The translations under genes and the position numbers were made by a program. DNA of 21,232 nt from Eimeria necatrix. Its lineage: Eukaryota; Apicomplexa; Conoidasida; Eucoccidiorida; Eimeriidae. The notes under the pieces were generated by a model that saw only the letters and a list, made by a program, of their open reading frames with translations, ran no database searches and was not told where the DNA came from. Of the stretch, positions 1 to 9,779 are shown one piece after another. The stretch's first letter is position 1, and every line of letters starts with the position of its first letter. The stretch spans positions 1 through 21,232 of the forward strand of contig NW_013654501.1 in assembly GCF_000499385.1 (NCBI RefSeq). The letters run 5' to 3'.

Positions 1-340
1 GGGTGGAGGGGGGTTTAGGGGGGTTTGGGGTTTTGGGAGGGGAGAGAGGTAGCGCACACACACCCCTGGGGGCTGCTCATTACTTTCATCGAACTCATCA
101 AAAATCAGAGGTATTTAGGGTTTAGGGTTTAGGGTTTAGGGTTTAGGGTTTAGGGTTTAGGGTTTGGGGTTTGGGGTTTGGGGTTTAGGGTTTAGGATTT
201 ATGTCTGCGCTGTGCGTGTTTCGTGTCTTTTTTTTCACTGTTTATTTCCATTTACTCTTTTTCAATCTTTTTCTTTTTGTTTCTTTTATTTCTTTTATTT
301 TTAATTTAATTTCTTTTTGTTATTTCTTTTTTGTGTTTAG
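1..340. repeat. Telomere-like array and T-rich stretch, no gene seen
   Basis: Positions 1-48 are G-rich and degenerate. Positions 114-198 hold about twelve TTTAGGG/TTTGGGG units. From 205 to 340 the sequence is T-rich (TTTCTTTT types), consistent with intron 3' sequence ahead of exon a. No coding exon was recognised. Confidence 0.75.
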
Positions 341-434
341 GTTTAATTTCTGGAGCTGCTCCTTTGTGTCTGCTGCCCCCGAGGTGGAGAAGCTTTTTCA
401 GTCTGTTGCAGAAACTTGCCTTGACCAGGCCTCG

Positions 435-481
<47 letters not shown>

Positions 482-529
482 GCAGCAACAGCAGCAGCAG
501 CAGCAGCAGCAGCTGGCGCAGGCAGCGAG
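341..529 (+). CDS. Plus-strand gene, exon a
   Basis: Acceptor TTGTGTTTAG follows a long T-rich stretch. The frame reads FNFWSCSFVSAAPEVEKLFQ, SVAETCLDQASDQ, a Gln run from CAG/CAA, and QLAQAAR, ending in phase 2 at GCGAG|GTAGAC. The helix-like stretch before the Gln run is the coding evidence; the 5' limit is less sure. Confidence 0.5.
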
Positions 530-2549
530 GTAGACGGGCAGGCAGCTGCTGTGCCTGCTGGTCGTTCGTTCTCTTCGTGTTTCTGCTGCTGCAGCAGCAG
601 CAGCAGCTGCTGCTGCTGCTGCGGCAGCAGCTGGTACTGCAGCAGCTGCTGCAGCAGCTGCAGCTGCTGCAGCAGCGTTTTCTTGCGGTGTGTTGATTGC
701 GTGTGTTTTGCGCCTTTCGCTTTTTATTATTTCTGTCTTCTTTTTCTTTCTAGTTAAATATTTATTTTTTTCTTTTGAATTAACAGAGACAGACAAACCA
801 ATTAATTAGTTCAGCGATAGCAGCCCCAGGTGTACGTACACCGCAGCGGATAGCAGCAGCCCCAGGTGTACGTACACCGCAGCTCGGCCCGATCTTTGCA
901 GTTCTTCTTTATTTCTTTTGTTTATTTCTTTTTTCTTTTCTTTGCCTTCTTGTTTCTTTTGGTCTTATTTAATATTTGTTTTATCTCTTTTTTGTCTTCT
1001 TTCTCATGTGCCAGTCCTTACCGCTTTCTCTGTCTTTGTTGCCGATTGGCGGAATCTCCTAGGGTTTAGGGTTTAGGGTTTAGGGTTTAGGGTTTAGGGT
1101 TTAGGGTTTAGGGTTTGGTAGCGAGTAGGCGGTATGCTGGAGGTTTAGGCTTTTTAGCGAAAGCAATCCAAGAAGTTCGGGTTTGAGTTGCAGGTTAATT
1201 TCTAGGGTTTAGGGTTTAGGGTTTAGGGTTTAGGGTTACAAACCCTAAACCCTAAACCCTAGTGCTCAGAGGGTTTCTCCTGTGCGATTTCGCGGTACTA
1301 ACGAGGGACAGAAGCGCTAGGGTTTAGGGTTTAGGAAATGCCGCATTAGGGTTTTAAAAATTAAAAGAAGCGAAAGGGAAGAGGGTTCTGAGGTGTACGT
1401 ACACCTCGAGACAGGGGCTTCAGGTGTACGTACACCTCGAGACAGGCGCTGACCAGTGGGCCGTTGGCCTGGGGAGTGGAGGGCGGGAAGAAGGGGGAAA
1501 TTGGGTTTTTTGAAGCAATTTGAGTTTAATTTAATGAATTATTTCTAATTTTTAAATTTAAAATCAATTTTTTAAATTAAAAATCCACTTTTCCGGTTTA
1601 TTTCTCCGTTTTCGGTGGCTAGCTGGCGCGGCCGACGGCGGCGGCGGCGCCGAGGTGTACGTACACCTCGAGACCGCCAGAAAGCCCGCCGCCGCCTCTT
1701 CTTTTACTTCTTTTAATTTAATTTAATACTTCTTTTATTTTAATTTAATTCTATTTTTCAAAAACTCTTTCGACTTTGCAAAATATTTCCTTTTTCCCGT
1801 CCTCCGAGGGTTTACAAGATGGATGACAGCGTTCCCCTCTACCATCTGCCCCTCTATGGCGGTGAGATAAACCCTAAACCCTAAACCCTAAACCCTAAAC
1901 CCTGCGGATTAAACCATGTGAGGCTTTGAGGCAGATGGCGAACAACAAAGACACTGCCAGCCCACACGCTTGAAGTCCTAAACCCTAAACCCTAAACCCT
2001 AACTTGAATCGAGCAGCAGCAGGTGTTGCTGCTGCTCTTTGTTGCTGCTGCTTCTGTCGCTGGTACTCTTTGTTGCCGCTTCTGTTTGCCGCTGCTGTTT
2101 GCTGCTGCTGCTGCTGCTGTCCCCTGCTGCTGCTGCTGTCCCCTGCTGCTGCTGCTGCTGTCCCCTGCTGCTGCTGCTGCTGCTGCTATTTGCTGCTGCT
2201 GAAGTTGCCTCCTTCTGTGTCTCTCTCATTCCTGTTATCTCTCTGCTGCATTTGCTGCTGCTGCTTCTGCTGCTGCTGCTGCTGCTGCTATTTAAATCAA
2301 TTTCAATCCCCTTTAATCAATTTCAACTCATTTTGACTCATTTTAACACCTTTAAACCCCTGAAAACATCTCTAAATATATTTAAATTGAATTAATTTAA
2401 TTTAAATTTTTTTAAATTGATTTAATAAATATTAAAATATCTTTTTGTCTTTTGTTTTTTCCCTTTTAAGGCCCGCTGCAGTCCCGCAACAACACAGAGT
2501 CTTTTTCTTTTCCCCGGGCCTTCACTTGCCCCACGTACAGCACAGACTC

Positions 2550-2590
<41 letters not shown>

Positions 2591-3105
2591 TGCAGCAGCA
2601 GCAGCAGCAGCAGCAGGGTGCTGCAGCTTACTTGGGCTACGCCTCGCTTGTTAATGCAGCAACTAAAAGTCCCTACAGAGGCAGCGAAGAGGTATTTGTT
2701 ATATTTTAATTTAATTTAATTCAATTATTTATTTATTTATTTATTTGTTTTAATTAATTAATTAATTAATTTGTTTTAATTAATTAATTACAATTATTTA
2801 ATTGATTTATTCCTGTTGAATTACTTTTAATTATGTACCTCGTCGTTTGTTTGCCTATCTTTTTTTTTAATCTTTTTCATTTCTTTTTTATTTCCTTTTT
2901 ATTTCTTTTTTATTTCTCTTTTATTCTCTCTATTTCCTTTTTATTCTTTTTATTTCTTTTTATTTCTTTTTATTTTTTTAACATCTTTTTATTTACCTTT
3001 TTTAAATTTCTCTTTTATTTTTTCTCTTTTGGTTTTTTTTGTTTTTAGTTTTGTGTCTGTTCATGCTGCTTTAGCTGCAGCGTGGAAGTCCAGCGCCTTT
3101 CAAAT

Positions 3106-3148
<43 letters not shown>

Positions 3149-3324
3149 TGCTGCTGTTGCTGCTGCAGGAAGTGGGGTTGCTGTCGGTTTTATGTGTCGA
3201 TACACCTCAGCAAGACCCCCTTGCTTCTGTCTCCTTTTTAAATTCAAAAAATGAAAAAATAATTAACAAAACAAATAAAAGGAGACAGAGTGGAGCGAGG
3301 CTTTGCTGCGGCATTTTGGACTAA
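341..3324 (+). CDS. Unrecognised plus-strand gene, convergent with the dynein (5' end outside the window)
   Basis: I do not recognise the product. Three exons are supported by splice consensus, matching phases and ordinary protein-like composition: 341-529, 1809-1861 and 2471-2691. A fourth exon is uncertain. The joined reading is APEVEKLFQSVAETCLDQAS, a Gln tract, QLAQAARVYKMDDSVPLYHL, PLYGGPLQSRNNTESF, CPTYSTDS, a second Gln tract, and GYASLVNAATKSPYRGSEE. No domain, signal peptide or membrane segment is apparent. ATG at 1819-1821 has an A at -3 and could be a start if exon 341-529 belongs to another transcript. Its introns carry telomere-like arrays, the 14-bp palindrome and T-rich tracts. 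Confidence 0.5.
826..881. repeat. Two direct copies of a palindrome-bearing unit
   Basis: CAGCCCCAGGTGTACGTACA followed by CCGCAG occurs twice, 36 bp apart; the palindrome GGTGTACGTACACC is at 829-842 and 865-878. It lies in a non-coding stretch. Confidence 0.85.
1390..1439. repeat. Two further copies of the palindrome unit
   Basis: AGGTGTACGTACACCTCGAG followed by ACAGG appears twice (palindromes at 1392-1405 and 1423-1436). The flanking CTCGAGACAGGxGCT is shared, so this is a tandem unit of about 31 bp. Confidence 0.85.
1651..1670. repeat. Perfect 20-bp palindrome
   Basis: CGAGGTGTACGTACACCTCG is perfectly self-complementary. It is the longest version of the dispersed 14-bp palindrome and is followed by AGAC, as in the 1390-1439 copies. 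Confidence 0.9.
1809..1861 (+). CDS. Plus-strand gene, exon b
   Basis: Preceded by a pyrimidine tract and CCTCCGAG. Reads VYKMDDSVPLYHLPLYG and ends in phase 1 at G|GTGAGA. Entry phase 2 fits exon a and exit phase 1 fits exon c. If translation starts here, the start codon is ATG at 1819. Confidence 0.55.
1862..2470 (+). other. Probable intron of the plus-strand gene
   Basis: Starts GTGAGATAAACCCTAAACCC. Holds AAACCCT arrays (1870-1902, 1978-2001), CTG-rich sequence (2004-2290), and AT-rich sequence up to acceptor CCCTTTTAAG. The open frames on both strands here are repeat translations. Confidence 0.5.
2471..2691 (+). CDS. Plus-strand gene, exon c, Gln-rich
   Basis: Acceptor TTTTCCCTTTTAAG. 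Reads GPLQSRNNTESFSFPRAFTC, PTYSTDS, a Gln tract, then GAAAYLGYASLVNAATKSPY and RGSEE, ending at GAG|GTATTT in phase 0. In this frame the CAG repeat is Gln and both flanks look like normal protein, which is why it was preferred over the Ala frame. Confidence 0.6.
2692..3168 (+). repeat. AT-rich, T-rich and CTG sequence, probable intron
   Basis: TTAA/ATTT repeats at 2701-2800, pyrimidine-rich (TTTTTATTTC)-like sequence at 2850-3045, then (CTG)n with rare GTTGCTG units at about 3106-3166. Part of 3049-3168 may be exon if one of the alternative acceptors is used. Confidence 0.5.
3169..3324 (+). CDS. Plus-strand gene, candidate terminal exon
   Basis: After acceptor (CTG)nCAG, phase 0 gives EVGLLSVLCVDTPQQDPLAS and VSFLNSKNEK, ending at TAA 3322-3324. 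Two alternatives exist. Acceptor TTTTTAG at 3048 in the same frame would include a Leu tract; acceptor TTTAG at 3074 in the Ala frame gives LQRGSPAPFKFA and ends at TGA 3252-3254. The sequence alone does not decide. Confidence 0.33.
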   Translation, partial: EVGLLSVLCVDTPQQDPLASVSFLNSKNEKIINKTNKRRQSGARLCCGILD

Positions 3325-3853
3325 AAGCTGCTGCAGCAGCAACATATATTGCTGCTGCTGCTGCTGCTGCAGCGCAGCAACGGCAGCAAGGACTCCAGCA
3401 GCAGCAACTGCAGCAGCTCCAACAGCAACTGCAGCAACAGCTGCAGCAGAAGGCTCCGCTGGTGCTGCTCTATCAGCAGCACCGTCATCATCAGCAGCAG
3501 CAGCAGCAGCAGCAGCGGCAGCAGCAGCAGCAGCAAAATGATCAGTTTTAGAATTTATCCAAGGTTCAGCAGAAAATAATATTTATTTGGTTTATTTGCT
3601 GCTCTCGAAGCAGCAACAGAGGCAAAAATGCGGGCAGCAAGAAGCTCTGGTTTGTTCCTGCGAGCTGCAGCAGAAGCTTCTGCTGCTGCTGCAGTGACTG
3701 CAGCAGCAGCTTGTGCTGCAGCAGCAGCGACTGCAGCACCAGCTTCTGCTGCTGCAGCAGTGCCTGCAGCAGCAGAGCCGCTGCAGCAGCAGTTGTCCTG
3801 CCGCCCTCACTAGCAGCAACTGCTCAACTGCAGCCGCTGCTGCAGCTGCAACT

Positions 3854-3890
<37 letters not shown>

Positions 3891-3897
3891 TTTGACA
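3325..3897. repeat. CAG/GCA-rich stretch between the two convergent genes
   Basis: The plus strand carries CAG-rich sequence, open in several frames. One frame runs to a TAG at 3549-3551 (QQKAPLVLLYQQHRHH inside a Gln context); another, 3628-3813, is Ala-rich and ends LQQQLSCRPH. These may be further exons of the plus-strand gene, or the 3' untranslated region of either gene. No conserved segment was recognised. Confidence 0.45.
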
Positions 3898-3992
3898 TCA
3901 TTCTCTAGGCTCCAGCAGCAGCGCCGTGCCTCTGAGGATGCAAGTAGATGAAGGTACTGCTGTTGGCAGCGGCACCGATAAGACGCAGTTTT
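3898..3992 (-). CDS. Dynein exon 29: C-terminus and stop
   Basis: After acceptor (CTG)nCAG, phase 1 gives [11 protein letters not shown], matching the final STNFVLSxxLPT strand of dyneins. About 20 further residues ([11 protein letters not shown] to LLLEPRE) are not part of the family pattern. Stop TGA at 3898-3900. Of the acceptors considered downstream of exon 28, only this one restores the terminal strand. Confidence 0.8.
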
Positions 3993-3994
3993 CT

Positions 3995-4035
<41 letters not shown>

Positions 4036-4103
4036 TGCAGCAGCAGGGCTGTGTAAGCACCTCTACGTCTTTGTTGGAGACTGCCCTATTCCTTAATCAG
4101 TAT

Positions 4104-4134
<31 letters not shown>

Positions 4135-4374
4135 TTATTAGATAATTTATTTATTATTTTTAATTTGTTTGTTTTAACTATTTATTTATTTATTTATATC
4201 CCACCTGGGCCTCCTCTTGCTGCAGTTGCATATACTGGGCAGCTGTAGACATTATCTGCTGCTGCCTCGTTTGCTGCTGCTGCTGCTGCTGCTTCTGTGT
4301 CTGCTGCAGCAGCATCCTCGGCTGCTGCAGCGTCTTCGTCTGCTGCTGCGGCCGCGTTTGCTGCTGCTGCCGCG

Positions 4375-4412
<38 letters not shown>

Positions 4413-4579
4413 AGCAGAGACTCTAGGACTCACAAACATTACTGGAAATGGCTCACAAATCAAAGAATTAGTTTTGCTGCTGAGCTGCTGCTGCAGCAAA
4501 TCCCAACTCCCACCCTCCAGAGACAGGCCGTGTATGTACACCCCAAACTTCGGCTGCCGCTGCGGCAGCGGCAGAAGTC

Positions 4580-4616
<37 letters not shown>

Positions 4617-7214
4617 AAATAAATAAATAAATAAATAAATAATAAATTAAATAAATAAAATAAAAAATAAATAAATAAATAAATAAATAAATAAATGATG
4701 AATAACTTTGCTGCCATCTTCTTGTTCTTTCAAACTTCTTCATTTCTTTTAAATAAATTTCAACTTCCATTTTTAATTTATTTTTATTTTATTTTAATTT
4801 TATTTTATTTAACTTACTGAGGCTCCACAACTCCCATAAACTCAAACTCCAGCTGCAGCAGCTCAGCTGCCACTTGCTGCTGCCTTGCTGCTTGCTGCAG
4901 CAGCGCAGCAGCAAATCCAGAAGGGTAAAACAGCAGCGGCAAACAGTAGCAGCGGGGGCCCCCGGGGGGCCCCCCGGGGGCCCCCCCTGGGGCCCCCCCT
5001 GGGGCCCCCCCTGGGGGGCCCCCCGGGGGGCCCCCCGGGGGGCCCCCTGTGGGGCCCCCTGAGGTGTACATACACCCCACTTCTACCCTTTTCTCCAGGT
5101 CTTTTACCCAGCTAGCCAGTGGCCGCAAAGAAGGGTATGCAGCAGCAGCCCAAACCCTAGGAACCTAAACACTCACAAACCCTAAACCCTAAACCCTAAA
5201 CCCTAAACCCTAAACCCTAGGCCCGAGGCTGGAAGCGAGGCGCAAAGGAGCGCGAACGGGAGCTCGAGGGCCTGAGCCGGAGGGCGCTGTAAAGAAGCCG
5301 CGCGTAAGGCTAGGGCTTAGGGTTTAGGGTTTAGGGTTTAGGGTTTAGGGTTTAGGGTTTAGGGTTTGCCTGGTTTCTGCTGATGGCTTCGAAGAGTTCG
5401 TCCGTCTCCGGTGTTGCTGCTACCAAACCCTTGAGCGACAGCAGCAGCTGCAGCAAACCCTCATTTATAAGTTCCAAAAGGCTGCAGTACCGCGAGCGCT
5501 CTTGCGCGAAAAACACGCCTGCAAACCCACAAACCCTAAACCCTAAACCCTAAACCCTAAACCCTAAACCCTATGCCCTAGACTCTAAATCCTGTGGGGG
5601 GGCTCGAGGGTGCTGCTCCGGAGCGTTAGGGCCTGCTGCGGGGGGTTTCTGGTGTACAGTCTAGGGTTTGGGTGGAAAGAGCTTAGGGTTTAGGGTTTAG
5701 GGTTTAGGGTTTAGGGTTTAGGGTTTTGGGGATTTTGCGTTACTTAGCGAGTCTTGGATTTGTTTGAATCGGTCTTTTCCCCGAGAGTCACTTTTTGCTG
5801 CATCTGCTGCAGCAATTGGCGACGGTGGCGCTGCTGCTGCGTCTGCTTCTGCTGCTGCTGCTCTTGCTGCTGCTCTTGCTGCTGCTGCATCTTCTGCTGC
5901 TTCCTTAGCAGCAACAACAGCACTTTGCAGGTCTAGGGTTTGGGGGCCCCGCACCAGCGAGAGGCAGCCGAGGAGCTGCTGCTGCAGCTGCTGCGCGCGC
6001 TGCAGCACGAGCTGCTCTGCTGCTGCTGCTGCTGCTGCTGCTGCATCTCTGCAGCAGCAAAATAGACTCGCAGCACAAATACAATGCAGCGCTAATCAAG
6101 CAGCGCAGCCAAAATAAAAAGAGCAAAAACGGGGATAAACGCAAACCCTAAACCCCAAACCGCAAACCCTAAACCCTAAACCCTAAACCCTTAGCCGTAA
6201 ACCCCAAACCCTAAACCCTAAACCCTAAACCCTAGCTCACGTGGGCTGCATGGCCTGGAGGTGGCTGAGGAGTTCATTTCCTTTGTCTCTTTTCAGCAGC
6301 AAAGCAGCAGCAGGACAAAACCCTAAAAATGCATTTGTGTCTTTTATTTCCAAAGACAAACGCGCTATGCAAGTTTCCTCGTCGTCCTCAAACCCTAGGT
6401 GGCCAAACCCTAATGCGCACGCCCAGCCGCAAACCCTAAACCCTAAACCCTAAACCCTAAGCCTCCGTGGGACCTGCCTCCTCACTGCTGAGGCCTCCTG
6501 AGCCCTCGATGAAACGCTAAACCCCCAAACAAACCCCAAACTCTAAACCCCAAGCCCTAAACCCCAAACCCCAAACCCTAAGTCCCAAACCCTCCCAAGT
6601 CCCAAACCCTCCTCGCTAAACCCTAAACCCTAGACCCCAAACCCTAAACCCTAGACCCCAAACCCTAAACCCTAGACCCCAAGCCCTAAACCCTAGACCC
6701 CAAACCCTAAACCCTAGACCCCAAACCCTAAACCCTGCCTCTGTCTGCGGGGTCTTCCGTGATGAATTGCTGCGCGAGGGTTTTGAGGGTTTTCTCGTCT
6801 TGAGGGTTTGAGATTCTTCCCCCGTAAGTAATTTCGGAAAGAAGTTTTTTGAGAGAATTAAAAAGAGAGGTTTGTGGGGCCCCACACGCGGTGTACATAC
6901 ACCGCAGCAGCTCCAAAGAAGCCTTCAAGTCCGAGACCGAAAAGCAGTAACTGCCATTCCATCCCAGGGGTCCGTAAGAGGCTCTTTCCTGGAAAAAAGG
7001 AGAAAATAAACAAAAATAAAATGAAAATAAATAAAATAAATAAATAAAATGAATTAATTGATTCAAAAGTTTCATTTTTTCGTTTCAAATTCAAAAATTC
7101 ACGAAAAACCAACGCTTGACTGTCCATACACCCCACCTGCACCACTGCGTGAAAAACGAGAAGAGAAACTTTCAAAGATTTCCACTGAGACTCTCCTTTG
7201 TCTGCTTCTGCTGC

Positions 7215-7258
<44 letters not shown>

Positions 7259-9544
7259 ATTCTTTTTTGCTGCTCTTTATCGCTCCTAGGGCCTCCTGGA
7301 GGCAAGCCCTGAAAAGAAACAGTTTTTTTCCTCCTGGTCTTACCTGCTGCTCACTTTTAAATTAATTAATTAATTAATTAATTAATTAATTAAATGATTA
7401 ATTAATTAATTAATTAATAAGAATCAATTAATAAGAATTAATTAATTAGAATTAATTAATTGATTAATTAATTAATAAGAATTAACTAATAAGAATTAAT
7501 TAATTAGAATTAATTAATTAGAATTAATTAATTAATTAGTTAATTAATTAATTAATTTTCGGTTTGTCATTTTTCCTTTTCTTTGTCTTCCTGTCCGGCG
7601 CTGGTTGTATGCTTCTTTTTATCAGCGACATCTTCTTTCTAGAGGGTTTAGGGTTTAGGGTTTAGGGTTTAGTGTTTAGTGTTTAGGGTTTAGGGTTTCT
7701 GTAATTGGGTGTGTTGCTGCATGGAGTTTCGCCTTGCGCCTCAGAGAGAGACAGTGAAGACGCCGTTTCTTCAGCGTTTAGGGTTTAGGGTTTAGGGTTT
7801 AGGGTTTAGGGTTTAGGGTTTAGGCAAGACGGACGTAAACCCTTTGGGTTTTTCCAAAGACAACTTCAAAGAGCGCTGCAGCACCGAAGTGGGGAGAAAG
7901 TCGACGGGGAGAGAAGTGAGAAAAAGTCGGAAGTTGGGGTGTACGGACACCTCGCCAAACCCTAAACCCTCGTCGCCGCTAAACCCTAAACCCTCGACTG
8001 TCTGCTGCAGCTCCGCCATCCAGCTTTTCGCCAAGTGGCAGTTCTGCAGCAACGCCCAGCCCCCTTCCCTGCAGCGCAAACCCTAAACCCTAAACCCTAA
8101 ACCCTAACCCCCAAACCCTTAACCCCATACCCTTAGCCCTAAACCATAAACCCTAAACCCTAAACCCTAAACCCCAAACCCTTGACGCAAAGCCGCGCCG
8201 GATCCTCTCCTTGTTTTTTCGCGGCTTCGCAGCCGGAGGCTCGCCAGAGCCAGTCTCCACTAAACCGCCAGGGTTTAGGGTTTAGGGTTTAGGGTTTAGG
8301 GTTTAGGGTTTAGGGAGTTACCGGAGGGCCGTAGCCAGCACCCTGGAGGCCTTGGGGGCTTGGCCCCGGCCCAGGGAAATGCACTCAAATTGGGGTTTAG
8401 GGTTTTGCTGCTCCGCAAGTGCAGCAAGAGCAGCAGCAGGGTCTGCGCCAGGAGACAGCAGCAGCAGCAGCGGTTTGCTGCTGCTGCAGCAGCAGAGCGC
8501 CTCTTCCAGCGAAGGAGGCAGCAAGTTGCAGAAGGAAGGGCCCAAAACCCTAGACACTACTTCCAGCGCAAAAGCAGCAACCTGCAACCGCAAACCCCAA
8601 ACGAGGGTTTAGGGTTTAGGGTTTACGGTCTAGGGTTTAGGGTTTAGGGTCTGCGCAGCAGCGGCGCCCACAGCGCCTCACGGCGCCGCAGCAGAAGCCC
8701 GCTTTCGGCTCTTCAGGGCCTAGGGTTTAGGGTTTAGGGTTTAGGGTTTAGGGTTTGGGGTTTACGGCATCCTTTCGAACGATGTTGAGGAGCATCATGG
8801 TTTCGAAAACCCTGAGGGTTTGGGGGTTTTGCTGCTGCCAGAGAGGAGGGTTTAGGGTTTGAGGGTTTGCGCTGCTGAAGTAAGAAATCCATTTGTCTCT
8901 GTTGGCCACGAGATGAATTGGCAGTTCTTTTAAAGAAGGCAAAACCCTCGACAGCAGCAGCAGCTGCTTCCACTGCTGCTGCTGCAGCAGCTCCGGCAGA
9001 GGGTTTGGCCCCAAACCCTCGCCCAAACCCTCGCCCAAACCCTCGCCCAAACCCTCGCCTAAACCCTCGCCTAAACCCTCGCCTAAACCCTCGCCCAAAC
9101 CCTCGCCCAAACCCTCGCCGCGACCCGCCTCAGCGTTTAACCCGCAGCCGCCGACCAGGAGAGCTGCCGCCTGAACAAACCCTAAACCCTAAACCCTAAA
9201 CCCTAAACCCCAAACCCTAAACCCTAAACCCTAAACCCTAATCTTGAGGCAATAAGAGAAGACCTGCGAAGTAGTGGAGTCTGCACGGAAGTGAGCAGGT
9301 CAAAGTGCCGAATACGGTATCCTACGGCCTAGGGTTTCGGGCCTAGGGTTTAGGGTTTAGGGTTTAGGGTTTAGGGTTTAGGGTTTGTGACCTCTGCAGT
9401 CTCTGGGTGCAGTTCCCTTTTGATGATTTCAGCAGCAACAGCAAATGCAAAAGGCAGTTTGTGTTTTTCGAAAAGCCCCATTAGGGTTTGGGTGTAGACT
9501 GCATGCGTTGTTTCCTGAATTAGGGTTTGGATTCTGTCTTTCGA

Positions 9545-9575
<31 letters not shown>

Positions 9576-9606
9576 TCTGCTGCTTCCGCTGCTGCTTCTG
9601 TTGTCC

Positions 9607-9637
<31 letters not shown>

Positions 9638-9710
9638 TTCCGCCGCCCCTGCTGCTGCCGCCGGCGCAGGCGCCGCAGCTGCCGCCGCCGCCGCAGCTTC
9701 CCCCAACTGC

Positions 9711-9779
<69 letters not shown>

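Larger units (their letters stand above)
530..1808 (+). other. Probable intron of the plus-strand gene
   Basis: Contains CTG/CAG runs (580-675), T-rich stretches (700-780, 905-1010), telomere-like TTTAGGG at 1057-1117, head-to-head arrays at 1204-1261, five copies of the palindrome GGTGTACGTACACC, and AT-rich sequence at 1500-1600 and 1700-1790. A possible exon near 1015-1055 was considered and not supported. Confidence 0.5.

Noticed and set aside
114..198. True chromosome end at the left edge
   Set aside because: The array is short, followed by apparent exons, and the same repeat occurs all along the window; there is no sign of a terminus.
1015..1058. Candidate plus-strand exon reading SPYRFLCLCCRLAESPR
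   Set aside because: It fits the entry phase, but its exit does not fit exon 1809-1861 and the composition is not convincing; joining 529 to 1809 is simpler.
1999..2229. Minus-strand Ser/Gln-rich frame
   Set aside because: Low-complexity translation of a CTG tract inside a probable intron of the plus-strand gene; no conserved flank.
4863..5115. Plus-strand and alternate minus-strand Gly/Pro frames
   Set aside because: Shadows of the GC block; only the frame continuing into [10 protein letters not shown] and LEFEFM matches the dynein pattern.
6616..6885. Minus-strand repeat frame reading GLGFRVW units
   Set aside because: It is out of frame with exon 23 and overlaps its intron; a product of the 21-bp period being a multiple of three.
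6838..7175. Alternative minus-strand frame giving [23 protein letters not shown]
   Set aside because: Frame shadow of exon 23; the dynein frame reads [13 protein letters not shown] and YGGRISN in the same stretch.
7325..7350. Possible 10-bp micro-exon ahead of a GTAAGA donor
   Set aside because: Exon 21 joins directly to exon 22 with correct phase and gives KGFTACLQEAL as expected; the micro-exon would break the frame.
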